From: Lasiosphaeria ovina
Lineage: Eukaryota; Ascomycota; Sordariomycetes; Sordariales; Lasiosphaeriaceae
DNA length: 64,000 bases
Assembly (NCBI GenBank): GCA_033439765.1
Contig: JAULSN010000002.1
Coordinates: forward strand, 1,550,001-1,614,000
Direction of reading: 5' to 3'
Part shown: one piece after another, positions 23,830 through 34,644 of the stretch
How positions within the stretch are numbered: the first letter of the stretch is position 1
Layout of the letters: each line of letters opens with the position of its first letter
Position numbers and translations under genes: made by a program
Notes under the pieces: model-generated
Databases searched by the model: none
Told to the model about the DNA's origin: nothing
The model's input: only the letters and a program-made list of their open reading frames with translations

Positions 23830-24592
23830 CACTTGTAGGTCAAACCAAGAGTTCGGGGAACCACTTCCTGGCCCCTTTTCCAACACGAGCCTATCCAGCC
23901 CTTCTTCGGTAACCAATCTGGTTTTCGTGCTTAACCCTTCGCGAGCCTCTCCGCGTGACGGGACACCCGGTGATGTGCCTCGGTTTTCTCGCGCTACATT
24001 TGCACCATGGTTCTCCCTCTCTTGCGGTGGTAAACCTGCGATGGTACGACGCGAAGTCGCCGTGCCTCGTCCCGTGTGCAACCAGTCTTCCATTTCTCGT
24101 CTTGTAAGCCCTCATGTGTCTGGGTACGGGCCTAAGCCCAGCCAGTGGTAGTTTGCCGGCGCCGCTGCGTCCCAGCACTCTCTGCCGAGTAGTCTTTGTT
24201 CTTCCTTGGGCAGGGCCTGGGCGCTGGCGACTGTGACGAGGGGCCGCCGTCCCCCCGGTTTAACGCTGCCTTGGCCGCATAGTCGGCCAGTTCATTGCCC
24301 TTAAGTCAAAAGAGTGGCCCAATTTTGGGAACCATTTCAGTTTAGGTCCGAGATAGTACATAATTCCCCAACCTATTTCGTGGGACAGTACCAGGTATCC
24401 TAGATCAGTGTATACAAGTACTGAATTGGTGCGGATGCACCTGGAATAACCAATAACAACAAAACCAGACCGCATACCTAGAAAACGAGCCAAACGACCA
24501 CAGATGACCGACCGCGACGGCGGGTCCCCCTGACCAAAGGAACGCACTCCAGATGACAGTAAGAACTGGTTGCGTACCCGCAAGTTCAACAA
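23830..24592 (-). mobile_element. Decayed 3' end of a LINE (Tad1-like), RNase H region
   Basis: Minus-strand fragments in different frames match the end of fungal non-LTR retrotransposon polyproteins. They include VLVYTDLGY (RNase H first strand with its Asp), GNELADYAAKAAL (the RNase H GNE...D segment, near 24300-24262) and then TRHGDFASYHRRF with a following Cys pair and His/Cys (near 24080-23980), the usual C-terminal zinc-knuckle-like block. Frames change and stops intervene, so the copy is dead and 5'-truncated. The reverse transcriptase is not present in the window. Confidence 0.6.
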
Positions 24593-26497
24593 AGTAGCTG
24601 CACATCAATAAAGTAGCTGCGCAACAGTCCCTCTTCTGATAAAAGGTACAACATCACGGGTGGCTTCGTCAAATGGCGGTATTTTCGTGGTGGTTGTCGC
24701 CGAAAAGCTCGTGTGCCAATCTCAAACGGTCCTTCCCCCAGATAGTCTAGATGAGATAGCTGGTGCTTGTTGGTGATGGCTTCGCCAACCGGTCTCTCAG
24801 ACTTCTTGATCCTTTCTGCCAGCAATACAGACTCCCCTCAAGTACTAGTACTCGCTTTGCCAGTCGAGCTACACGCGGAGGTTGTTTTTCACCTCTCACC
24901 GACCCTCCAACAAACCCTGCCAAAGATTTACACACCAAAACGGACAACAACATCAGAGACACAAGCATTGCACCTAGTGATTTTACTACGCCCTCTCTGC
25001 CCCAAGCATTACGTCGAGTAATTCTACTGTTGCTTCCCTGCCCGAGGAGAAATATGTACGCCGTCCCAGTACCCCCCAGCACCCTAGCACCCAGACATCC
25101 TCACTCATGCTTTCCTTCGCCAAGAGAAACCGGCGCAGAAGGACCGCCACATTTGGTTCAGGAAGTCGGGCAGGACTAGAGTCGAATGTCCGGAAACCAG
25201 CGCTGGTATTAACTCAGATAAATAAAATATGAGGCTATATTTGTTTGTACATGACTGTAAAACCCGAATATTTGACCGGCTTCAGGCTCGATTTGGTTGA
25301 TTTGGTAATATTTGGCGATATTTGACGGCATCCTCCCCGCATCACCAAAAAAATACGTAAAAAGTACCTAAAATGGTCCCCTGAGATGAAAAAAAAAAAA
25401 GACGCCCTTTTGCCCGGGAAAGCTCATTTTCCTGCCTGCCCAATTCTTCAAATACATGATGGCTTTCTCGTAATAGTGTCATGCCGAGAAGAAAACCTCG
25501 TCTTTTACCGCGTTGTTGACTACCTGGGCAAGCCAACAGCCGTGTTCGGTGATCCACGACGACCTAGAAAGCCTTTTTCCACTCCATTCCTCTGGTATAT
25601 ATTTGCCCTGTGTTGTTTTTATCTTGGGCCACTCCTTAACCTGCATATTCGCCAGCTCTTTCGCGTCAAACGACACCACTTCGTTGCATTGCGCGGTGAT
25701 CCGCGATGGCTTCTTTATGGTATTAAACGCTCGTTTTTGGCCTGTGGAGAGGTCGCGGTATCAACGGTCGAGGTAGCCATGTTGTCGGTGATTCGGGCGT
25801 AAGGAAGTAGGGAAACCGCTGTAGGAATGGAAGGGTTAGGTGGAAAGATAGGATTCGGTTATTTACGTCGTGATGGTTGTATTGTAGCTTTAACAGCCCG
25901 GTAGTTAGAAAATTTTCCCGCCAGACTAGTAATTGGGTGGGTGACCACCAGCGAATCCCTGGTGTTGTATGTTTTTTCTGCTTTTTGCCCCCGGTTGTGT
26001 GGAGACTTGGGCAAGTGGGGCGATGACTACACTGGTCAGCCCGCCCCTCGCAACCCATCACCATAACGTGGGGTATGTACAGGGGCCGCTCAGCCCTGTA
26101 AATGCGGGCAGATCCGCTTTAAAGGCTGGAGTCAATACCACCAGGCTGTTTAACAAGAATACGAGAATTGACGCGGAAACTCAAGGATTCTTGAGCGATG
26201 AAAAGGGACAAAAAATGGCTAATGGCTAGGAGTTGCCTGGGTGAGCAGCCTGGTTTGTTAGAGGTTCCAATGCCTAATCTAAAGTGAGGTGAGGGGAGAA
26301 CGCCCGCCGATTCGTGACTCACAATCCTACCTAGAACTAGATGACATGATCGTCCCGTCACCCCGTCCATTTCCCCTACCTCACCGCAAGACACAATTCT
26401 GCCCTTTATTAACCTCGCGTCTATTTCTCCGAGTCCCAACGGACGGTAAGTTAACACAAGAGGACTGCAATCGAACACAACCACACTGGGAGCCACA
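24593..26497. other. Spacer with unrecognised ORF remnants
   Basis: A minus-strand stretch 25783-25380 reads as pieces of one protein in two frames (MATSTVDTATSPQ near 25780, then VVSFDAKELANMQVKEWPK near 25670) and could be the remains of a small gene, but a stop and a frame change interrupt it and I recognise no family. The rest shows no gene. A poly-A run at 25388-25399 may mark an old retroposed end. Confidence 0.35.
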
Positions 26498-27337
26498 ATG
26501 GCAGCTATAACGGCAAACACAATTGCGGACCAAGACTGCCTGCTCTTCAACCTGCCGCGCGAGATTCGCGACCGCATCTACGACTACTACCTGGAAGTAG
26601 AGCAGGGGGAGGTCCAAGACGGCACGCGCTACTGGTCGTTTGCAACAATACACCGGTTCGGACCTCTCAGCGTGGTCAAGGGCGGGCTGCAGCCGCCGCC
26701 GCTGCTAATGCAGACGTGCAAGCGCGCGTACCGGGAGGTGGCGCCGGCGGCGCCGGGCAGCATCTCGGTGTCGGTCCCCAGCGACAGGGTCGGGCTGCCC
26801 GCCGGCCTCGGCATGTTCGGCCCGGCGCGCTTCGGCGACAAGCGCAAGCTCACGCTGTCGGTCGGGTACGCCGGGGCCATGTTCTGGGTCGACTTCTTGG
26901 AGGTGCTAACCAGCGAGACCGGCAAGTTCCGGCAGCGCATCACATCCCTGGCGAACCCCGCGGGGCTGTGCGGCGCCACGCAGCTGCGGGAGCTCGTGGT
27001 CGAGTGGCTGCCTCATCCCACACGCAAGGAACTAAGACGCCCTTCCACGAGGAGCGATACCAGCCCGCCCATCCGTAAGGTTTGTAAATACAACTACATC
27101 CATCGCAGTGGGGAGGACGGCGAGGTGAAATTGCATGAGGAGGTCGAGTATGAGGAGTTCGAGTATAACGAGGAACAGCTTGCGAATGTCCCGAAGACGA
27201 TATTGGACGAGAGAAGGTTTCTGATGCATGTGGCTGGCCTCAAGACTTTGATCGTGATCCGCCTACGCTACCACTATCCGAGATGGTGGGTCGATTTCCT
27301 AAAGCCTATATCTATGGCTCGTATTGTTTGCGAGTGA
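26498..27337 (+). CDS. F-box-like / 2EXR-type protein
   Basis: A single exon of 279 residues with a good start context (CACAATGGC). Residues 14-35 (LLFNLPREIRDRIYDYYLEV) match the LPxEIRxxIY motif that opens the fungal 2EXR/F-box-like family. The middle part has Gly-rich beta segments, followed by an acidic stretch (EEVEYEEFEYNEEQ). Proteins of this kind are numerous in ascomycete genomes and most lack a known substrate. Some F-box-like members recruit targets to SCF ubiquitin ligases, but that is only a possibility here. No neighbour shares an operon-like arrangement. Confidence 0.75.
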   Translation: MAAITANTIADQDCLLFNLPREIRDRIYDYYLEVEQGEVQDGTRYWSFATIHRFGPLSVVKGGLQPPPLLMQTCKRAYREVAPAAPGSISVSVPSDRVGLPAGLGMFGPARFGDKRKLTLSVGYAGAMFWVDFLEVLTSETGKFRQRITSLANPAGLCGATQLRELVVEWLPHPTRKELRRPSTRSDTSPPIRKVCKYNYIHRSGEDGEVKLHEEVEYEEFEYNEEQLANVPKTILDERRFLMHVAGLKTLIVIRLRYHYPRWWVDFLKPISMARIVCE

Positions 27338-27636
27338 GTAGACTGGGTGTTGGCTTGAGGTTTCCCTCTCGGCCGAAGTGGTCGGCCTTCACGTTCTGGC
27401 ATTGATTGGGTGTTGATGTACGTACCCATGATTGGAATTTAAATGGCATTCGATTGATTATCTCTTGGTGAGTTGGTAGCATACTGACATAAAACCATAA
27501 CCCACCGCTAATGACCCTTCGCTTATTGTTCGGCAAGACCTGCAGCACATCGAACCTTGTGCACGCTGAACACTATTCAAACTTGCCAAGTTTTCCCTCA
27601 GGTTGATTTTCCCTGATGCTGACAGATTCCAAACGC

Positions 27637-28860
27637 CTACTCCGCCTTAGGACTCAGGAATTCATCACTAGCCTCTGACTCACCAGCAGCAACTGGTTCA
27701 TCAGGAGCATCTGGTTTATCAGGAGTCTCTGGTTCAGCAGGAGTCTCTGGTTCAGCAGGAGTCTCTGGTTCGGCGGGAGTCTCTGGTTCGTCGGCAACAG
27801 CTGGTTCATGGGGTGCCTCTGCCTCGGGATATACCAGCACCTTCGCGCCTGTGCCGTCGTGCCAAAAGGTGCCAGACAGCTCCTTGACCAGCGGGTTCAT
27901 CAAAACGTCGCACAAATCGACTTGTTCTTTCCCCGAGCCCGCCGTCTTGTAGCCCTTGAGAATGGGCTTCTTGGGGCTTTTCGGCTCGATCGGGCACTTG
28001 CTGCCAGCCTGACAGCCCTCCTTCGCCCAGTACTTGCCGCAGTTCTGGTGCGTGGCTAGCCACACGGCGTGGTCCTTGTTCCAATTGGCATGTTCAGCCT
28101 CGTAGGTCTTGTACTGGGTTATGTAATCGACCAGCGTCTCGAGGTTGATGTAGCCGCACTGGTCCATCCACTTGCGGACGAGGAGGCCGAACTGGCCCTG
28201 GTCGATGCGCTCGTCGATGCGGAAGCGGTCAGAGTCCCACAGATAGCTCCAGTCGAGCGTACCCATGCGGAAGGTGAAGCAGAAGACGTGGTAGAAGTGC
28301 ATCTGTGGCCACACAAGCGTCTCGGGGTGGTTGGTGTGGTCGACGCAGATGCGGTACTCCTCGGTGATGGCAACGCCGCAGGGGGCGTTGCCCTTGAGAC
28401 AGTAGCACTCGTCGGCGGCGATGCACCGGGCTCGCTGTGTCCGCGACCGCTGCAGGAAGACGACAATTTCAGGGTTGGATGACCGCACCATGGCGAGACT
28501 CTCGTTGAGCGTTGGCCGGTAGTCGCGCTTTCTAGGCTTCGGACCAGGCGGTTTATGCTCTTTATTGAGGCCCCGCCGCCGCTTTACAGGCGGCACTGGC
28601 GAGTCTCCAGTCTCGCCGCGGCCGTCATCGCCGTCTTGGAGCGGGCGGCGAGTACCAACCGAGACTGTGAACGACACCTGGCCGCCGGGAGGAGGCCGAA
28701 CCGGTGCATGTTGAAGCGCAGGCTGAGCAGAATCAGATTGCGTCCCGTTCTCCGTAGGTGCGATGCTAGGCCCAGACACCTGAGCCTGAACCTGTGGCTC
28801 AGAAAGCGGAGGCGGAGCTTCAGGCTCTGTAGGAGTCTCGTTAACGTTTGCCATTGTCAT
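27637..28860 (-). CDS. Hypothetical Cys-rich protein with PARP-finger-like motif and repetitive acidic tail
   Basis: An intronless frame of 407 residues from ATG 28860 (MTMANVNETP; a second ATG at 28854). The frame stays open upstream to 29163, but that part looks like 5' UTR. Residues up to about 120 are Pro/Gln-rich with a basic stretch (PVKRRRGLNKEHK, a likely nuclear signal). A Cys/His block follows (RARCIAADECYC, later FYHVFCF), spaced like a PARP-type zinc finger. A second cluster (NCGKY, EGCQAGSKCP) may also bind metal. The C-terminus has four to five repeats of ETPAEP-type hexapeptides, ending ASDEFLSPKAE. The nuclear zinc-binding role is inferred from these features only. Confidence 0.65.
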   Translation of the reverse strand: MTMANVNETPTEPEAPPPLSEPQVQAQVSGPSIAPTENGTQSDSAQPALQHAPVRPPPGGQVSFTVSVGTRRPLQDGDDGRGETGDSPVPPVKRRRGLNKEHKPPGPKPRKRDYRPTLNESLAMVRSSNPEIVVFLQRSRTQRARCIAADECYCLKGNAPCGVAITEEYRICVDHTNHPETLVWPQMHFYHVFCFTFRMGTLDWSYLWDSDRFRIDERIDQGQFGLLVRKWMDQCGYINLETLVDYITQYKTYEAEHANWNKDHAVWLATHQNCGKYWAKEGCQAGSKCPIEPKSPKKPILKGYKTAGSGKEQVDLCDVLMNPLVKELSGTFWHDGTGAKVLVYPEAEAPHEPAVADEPETPAEPETPAEPETPAEPETPDKPDAPDEPVAAGESEASDEFLSPKAE

Positions 28861-29580
28861 GGGAGAAAAATGCGGGTCAGCATCGAGGACAACGACAGTG
28901 CTGATCGGCCGAGGGGGGGCAGTTTGGCTAAGATAAAATGCTGAAATTTGTGATGCGCATAAAGCCTTCACCGGCTTGGGTCGCCAAGCAACTGCCTTGA
29001 AGGACGACCAAGAGCGGCTATGATATAGCACGGGGAGTCGTGATATCGTCCGGTGTGGTTTACAGGGAAGTGAGCTGGCGGAAATTGCTGAACGAAGGAT
29101 GTTCCCACTTTCCCCACCGCGAACCAGCCACTGATGATTGCCCAAGATCACGTGCTTGAGCAACCCTAACCCCGCATTCTTGGTTCAAGCCCGGTCCGAA
29201 AACGCCAAGACGCGATTTGCACGAGAACAGGACGGATTCAAGGTTTCGAGTACCCGTATAAAGCGCAATAATGGAGACATTGCTCACCCGCCTACAAGGT
29301 TCGGGTGCGGTCTCCCTCGGCTTTGGGGCAAATCGAAAAATTCTATTCCAAGAACCAGAGGCCAAACCCGTTGTTACCGGTACCCACCCTCTGCCCAACC
29401 AAAATAATTACCGTCATCCAATCACCTATTCGTATATCGTCATCGGTCATGTCTCACTCCATTTCGAAGCCTAGCATCAGGTCGCCTAACTGGTTAGAGC
29501 CGAGGAGAGCATGCATGAACCTAGTTCATGATCGATTATTAACTGTTCTTGTCTGACCAACGCTGCTCCTTGGCCACCGC
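28861..29580. other. Spacer between two minus-strand genes
   Basis: Contains the upstream part of the open frame of the previous gene and the 3' region of the next. The piece near 29490 vaguely resembles a tRNA D-arm but does not fold. No other gene is supported. Confidence 0.45.
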
Positions 29581-32301
29581 TCAGGCAATCGTCCTCACAT
29601 CGCTGTCGATGGAGATCATGGTGCCCTGCGAGGGCGTGTACTCGAACCACTCGGCAACCAGCAAGCCCTTGGGCGACGTCTGGCAGATGGGGAACGGCAG
29701 CTTCTGCCCGTCATGCGCGTGCGTCAGCTCCTCCACCGTGATGGTGTTAGTGTACTTGTCGGCCTTGACAATGGCTTGGCTCTCTTGGATGCCGGTGGGG
29801 TTTTCGCCATTCACGCCCCTTTCCCAGCTGTCTATGACGGCGATACCGCCCGCCACGAAGCCACTGGCGTCTGCCACCTTGATGGACACGGGCCCGCTGC
29901 CCGGCTCGACCAGGGCCGGCGAGGTCGTCGTCACCGCCTGCGGAATCTCGTCGCCGATCGCCGCGGACACCTCTTGCTTCCTTGGGCCTGCCGGCGGGAT
30001 TCCCGGGTAGTTCGTGCTATCATAGGCACGGATCTGCCGTGCGATGGCCATGTACGGGTACCCCGAGGGGCTCGGTGGCGACGCGCTCATGTCGCCGTGC
30101 TCGGCGAACCACGTAAATGCTTCTTCGTAGCCCTTTCGCACAGTGAGCACGACGCGCGCGGCGCCCGCCCGTAGAAACGCCTGCCTCGTTGCGTCGGGAT
30201 GCTGCAGCGAACGGAGGAACGACCGGCTCTGCGGGACGTCCCAGAAGTAGCCGTGAAGGAAGAAGACGGCATTCTCCCAGTCGATGGCCTGGTTGATGAA
30301 CGACACTTTGGCCTCGTGCGCGACGAGGCCGCTGCCGCTCCCGTTCTTGGACAGGTTGCCTGTACGCCCGGGCATGAACTCGAAGTCCACGCCCAGAAAC
30401 CATCTCAGCACGCACTCCATGATCTCGTCGTTCTCCTCGCGCCGCAGTGTCAACATATCGACGCCATTGACGCGCGCCTCGATGGCCGCCAGCCGCGCCT
30501 GCTTGCTTGCCCGCTCCGCGTGGTGCTTGGCCTTCGCCGCCTCTTGCAGCAAGTTCCACACTGACGCCCGCCACCTGCGGAAGGACTCCTCGGTGCGCTT
30601 GAGCGTGATGTCGAACTGGAAACTGCCGTCCTGGAACCCGCCCGACACGTGCGTGATGTTGACATTTCCCGTGCGGCCATGCAGGAACTGCTGCCCGTTC
30701 AGCCCCCGCAGAGTTGGGAACACATTGCTGACGTGGGCGGTGCGGCTCCATGTATCATCGGCGCAGCCCAGCACATCGAAGCGCCGGTCGTGGTCCTCGT
30801 AGCTGAGCTGTGTGGTCAAGTCGACGTGGTCGATGGCGTAGCCGTCGGGCACTGCAATGCGGGTCACGGTGGTGAAGATATTGTTGCTGCTGCCGTCGGT
30901 GCCGTGCTTTTTTCCGACGGTCCCTGATGCGCTCAGGGCTGACCACAGCGGCAGCGGCCCTGGCGGGATGGGTACCCCGTGCTGGATGCACAGCGCCTCG
31001 TACGAGCTCTCCGTCACCGATAGGTAGTTCTCGCGAAACACAAACGCCTCCTGCACGACGCGCCGCAGCTCCTCCATCTCGCTGTAGTCGGCGCGCATCG
31101 CAGCGCCTGGCTCAGGTACGGTCAGGTCGTACGTCAGCCGCAGCCCGTAGCGGTACAATCCAACGCGCCATTTCCGCATCATCTTGAAGTAGTCGACGCG
31201 CATGGGGTCCGTCTCGCTCGGGTTCTCGAGCGCGCACGACGACGTGGCTAGCGGTGCATCGTCGCCCGCCGCGACCGGCCCTGCCGCCGTCGAGATGGTC
31301 ATCTTGTGAGCCTGCGTGACGCGCGACGATGCGGCATGCGTCATCGACGCCGCGTGCTTGCGGCTGTCGCCGGCCGACGCCGACTCGGGCCCCTGCGACC
31401 CGAAAGCGGTGGCCACCGACCCGGTCACGAAGCCGCAACCGCCGCCCGATGCTCCCGCCGTCGCGTGCAGCCGGTTGCTGTGTGCGTTCTGTGACGACGT
31501 GGCCTGCGCCAGGTCGCTGTTCTCGGCCACGCCCGTCCTGCTGATGTTGCAGAGCGAGTCTGTAACGATGGTCGCAAACTCGTCGCCGACGACGCTCCAC
31601 TCCTGCTTAACCACGCTCGTCCTCTCCTTGGGCGCCAGCGGGATCGTCGCGACCAGCTCCCCGCGCTCAAGGCCTGCCGGGGTCATCTCGATGCGCTCTA
31701 GGTTCAGCATCCCGATCGGCGACGTCGCTGTATTGGCCTTGAAGGCGTTGGTGGCGGCCGCCGACGAGCTGACGAGGTTGGTCGCGCTTGCCAGCTCGTC
31801 GGCCGGCGTTGCAGCGCCGCCACTCTGCGAGTTGGGGTTCCGGTCATCTTCGCTATCGCCTGGCTTTCGCTGGCTCAATTCGGCGAGACGCGCTTGTCGG
31901 ACTTTAGTGAGGGCATTTCCAAACCCGATCAGTTGCGATGGATAGATGTCTGCGAATGCGGATGCTGGAGGCAGCGTTGACGGAAGCGGCGTGCCTTCGA
32001 ATTGTTCGAGGATTCTCCAGACCGATTCCAGGGACGCCGTATTGCTGTCCACGTCGCGATTTTCCGGTTCCGTCGTTTGTTGCTTTCTGTTGCCCTCCTG
32101 GTCAGCCAGGTGCGCTGCGTGCGATGATTCGTATTTGCGTATGACTTGGTCCACTTCTCCAGGCTGAAGACCAAGTTGGCGGACGTATCCAGCTTTGAGC
32201 AGCGCTCGACCACTACCTCCGCTATCTCCGGACACCTTGAGCGGGACGTGAGTCACCTTCCGCAGGCTGCGCGTCGAATTTGACAGAGGCACCGGCGTCA
32301 T
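29581..32301 (-). CDS. Large intronless protein resembling a bacterial family, 906 residues
   Basis: One uninterrupted frame from ATG 32301 to TGA at 29581. The central part contains blocks I associate with large uncharacterised bacterial proteins: an IPLAPKERTSVVKQEWS segment, SDLAQATSSQNAHSN, then RVDYFKMMRKWRVGLYRYG followed by LRLTYDLTVPEPG. Near the end come ENAVFFLHGYFWDVP and LRAGAARVVLTVRKGYEEAF. A helical Ala/Lys/Arg-rich stretch (KAKHHAERASKQARL) lies between. There is no signal peptide or membrane segment, and no NTPase or hydrolase motif. Absence of introns in a 2.7-kb gene, next to multi-intron neighbours, plus the bacterial look, make horizontal transfer plausible. Function is unknown. 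Confidence 0.75.
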   Translation of the reverse strand: MTPVPLSNSTRSLRKVTHVPLKVSGDSGGSGRALLKAGYVRQLGLQPGEVDQVIRKYESSHAAHLADQEGNRKQQTTEPENRDVDSNTASLESVWRILEQFEGTPLPSTLPPASAFADIYPSQLIGFGNALTKVRQARLAELSQRKPGDSEDDRNPNSQSGGAATPADELASATNLVSSSAAATNAFKANTATSPIGMLNLERIEMTPAGLERGELVATIPLAPKERTSVVKQEWSVVGDEFATIVTDSLCNISRTGVAENSDLAQATSSQNAHSNRLHATAGASGGGCGFVTGSVATAFGSQGPESASAGDSRKHAASMTHAASSRVTQAHKMTISTAAGPVAAGDDAPLATSSCALENPSETDPMRVDYFKMMRKWRVGLYRYGLRLTYDLTVPEPGAAMRADYSEMEELRRVVQEAFVFRENYLSVTESSYEALCIQHGVPIPPGPLPLWSALSASGTVGKKHGTDGSSNNIFTTVTRIAVPDGYAIDHVDLTTQLSYEDHDRRFDVLGCADDTWSRTAHVSNVFPTLRGLNGQQFLHGRTGNVNITHVSGGFQDGSFQFDITLKRTEESFRRWRASVWNLLQEAAKAKHHAERASKQARLAAIEARVNGVDMLTLRREENDEIMECVLRWFLGVDFEFMPGRTGNLSKNGSGSGLVAHEAKVSFINQAIDWENAVFFLHGYFWDVPQSRSFLRSLQHPDATRQAFLRAGAARVVLTVRKGYEEAFTWFAEHGDMSASPPSPSGYPYMAIARQIRAYDSTNYPGIPPAGPRKQEVSAAIGDEIPQAVTTTSPALVEPGSGPVSIKVADASGFVAGGIAVIDSWERGVNGENPTGIQESQAIVKADKYTNTITVEELTHAHDGQKLPFPICQTSPKGLLVAEWFEYTPSQGTMISIDSDVRTIA

Positions 32302-33828
32302 GATGTGGGTGTCGATAATATAGCAGAGAAATTGGCAGCGGCCTGAGATTAAATGAGAAAGTTGAGGTAATGATGGCTGTTCTGTGATAATCTGAACTAA
32401 ACCTTAGCTTAAAATAATAGCAATGTGTGTCGTGAAAAGTCAAAAGAAATAATTACTTGGCTCCCTCTCTGCTGTGCCGAACATACCGCAGCCAATCATC
32501 TCACTAAGCCGAGGGAAGGTTGTGCCGCGCAGCCCTATTGAGGTTGACTCATCTGATGTACGCAAAAGTGATGTTGCTATTGGCTTGTGGCTTGGCGTGT
32601 CACGTTCCATCCCTCATGTGCCCAGGTTGGGAAGTGCTGGCTGACGCAGCTTCCGCCACCCAACCTTGAGGGATGCCTATCAAGCCAATTCGGAGATTTA
32701 AGGCCTTGATCTACTCCGTACATTGGGTGCTTCTTTCTTAGCCACAATGTAGATGGAACAAGCAAAAACAGTCTGGCTAGGATTTGAGCATTTCACCTTT
32801 GTGATCATACCTGCAGACAGCACGCCAAAGATCAACCCAGTTTCTGTTTGACTGGCAGAAGAAGATGTGGGTAGCCTTACAGGCTCCACTGTGGCCAGTG
32901 TACCATGTGTAGCTGCCTTATTAGGAATACAATGTGAATAGAGGCTATCATCGCCCCCACTTTGTCACGAAAAATTTGGTCCCATTCGGGGCGGCCCAGG
33001 GGGTCGTTGCCAGCCGTCCAAAGCGACGAGGGAAGGAAATATTTCCTTCCAGCTCCCGTCAGGGTAGGCAACTTCGGATGGCAAGCCAATAGCTCCTCCC
33101 AACTGGATTTACAAACTTTGTGTGAAATGGTGGTCAGTAGCTCCGCCTAGACCTTGAGAGTTGAAGCAGCCATGGTGTTTATCGAGGCGACTACAATATA
33201 ATCCCCGAATGCTTGTTAGCAGGGGACTTCCCAGATTTGAAAGGCCTCAATTCCTTAAGGCTCGCGCCGATGGAGGTGAAATCTATTGGAATCCCTATCT
33301 CCGAATCCTAGAGCCCTACCATCTCTCCTCCAAAACTCCCCAAGACTTTCCTAGCCAGTTTATTTGCTGGGCAATAACATTTATCCTGCCCAAGTCCACG
33401 CCAACAAACATGCAGTGATTGGGTTACAGACTCGTTGGTGATAGAATGGAAGGGTTCACGAACGTAATCCCCCGAGGTCTCAAATTTGGTAATGATCTTA
33501 CGCTACTTTCCTGATATACGTCTCCAAGGGCACTAGATTCCCCCTCAAACGCCAAGTTCTTGCCCTGGATACGGTAACATTCGGCCCCCTCTCAACACTC
33601 CTCACCCTGCCTTCACTTTCACAATCACTTCACTTTAAGTTGTACCCCGCATACCTAGGGAGCAGGAAAACTGGGGCACGGGCCATCTGCAAATGGCCTT
33701 TAAGCAGTTCTCACGAGTCGCGCTCCTTCTGAACCTTTCTTCCTTATTCACCCAACCACTCAGCAGTCACTCGCACCGCTTGGACACCGCACTACAGGCC
33801 TGCGTGGTGACGCATCGATATCGCGAGG
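32302..33828. other. 1.5-kb spacer
   Basis: No coding frame with family support. The ends should hold the divergent promoters of the 906-residue gene (minus) and the BTB gene (plus). A CCTTCC-type inverted word pair appears near 33020-33055. Confidence 0.45.
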
Positions 33829-34644
33829 ATGTCGTCGCTTGCTAGGCATGCTTGAATTTTCCATTGCATGTATCCCTCCTGCTAATTGACTCATTATTCG
33901 CAGGGCCTTTGGCGGCCGCATCGTCACCATTTTCGTCGGTGTGGACCGGGTCAAATTCACGATCCACGAGAACCTCATCTCAGAATCCAGCCCCTTCTTC
34001 AAAGCTGCCTTTCGGGGCGAGTTTGGCGAGCGAAATGGAGTCCTTGAACTCCCGGATGACGACCCGGATGCCTTCGAACTTTTCGTTGGTTGGCTCTACG
34101 GCAAAGCCCAGTCGAAAAGCTACACTATTGCTGATGGACCGATAGATTGGGATATCGAGGCAATGACCTTTCTCAACCTTTACATCCTCTCCAAGAAGTA
34201 CTTTAATGAGGACCTTTCCAACAACGCCATTGACCTGGCTTACGAGTATTTCGATTACTTCAGTGACTTGGACCGCAAGGACCAATTGGAATACCTTCGT
34301 CATGTGGTTGACAACACCCTGCCTGGAGATTCAATGAGGTCACTTCTGGTTTTTGTGATTTCCGTGGACCTCTTTCAGGAACATGTAAGTTCTGGACAAA
34401 ATAAAGAGACAAGAAGGACCTGACCAGCCTACTGACTGTGGACTAGAGCGAGGAGTTCAAACGGGATAGCCTCAGTAAAATTAAAGCGGCAGTCGAGACG
34501 AGTCCCCAGTGTGTGGCCATGCTACTTCCGCAAATCTTGAGTTTTGACTGGGACTACCGGAATGGGATGGATCGCCCCCATTGCAAGAGTAAATGCTTCT
34601 ACCACCAGCACGAAACCACCACACCCTGCGACGATGACGACTGA
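33829..34644 (+). CDS. BTB/POZ-domain protein
   Basis: Three exons, 33829-33845, 33904-34384 and 34447-34644, give 231 residues. The first intron (33846-33903) has a GC donor (TAG|GCATGC) and joins MSSLAR to AFGGRIVTIFVG, the usual BTB start; the second is a normal GTAAGT intron of 62 nt. The BTB fold is seen in RVKFTIHENLISESSPFFKA, GEFGERNGVLELPDDDPDAF and FELFVGWLYGKA. A second region (LNLYILSKKYF, SNNAIDLAYEYF) matches the helices after the BTB core. BTB proteins dimerise and often serve as Cullin-3 adaptors; targets here are unknown. The C-terminus has a Cys/His-containing tail (HCKSKCFYHQHE). Confidence 0.8.

Noticed and set aside
29488..29560. tRNA-like CTAACTGGTTAGAGCC segment
   Set aside because: No matching acceptor stem, anticodon arm or T-arm could be folded.
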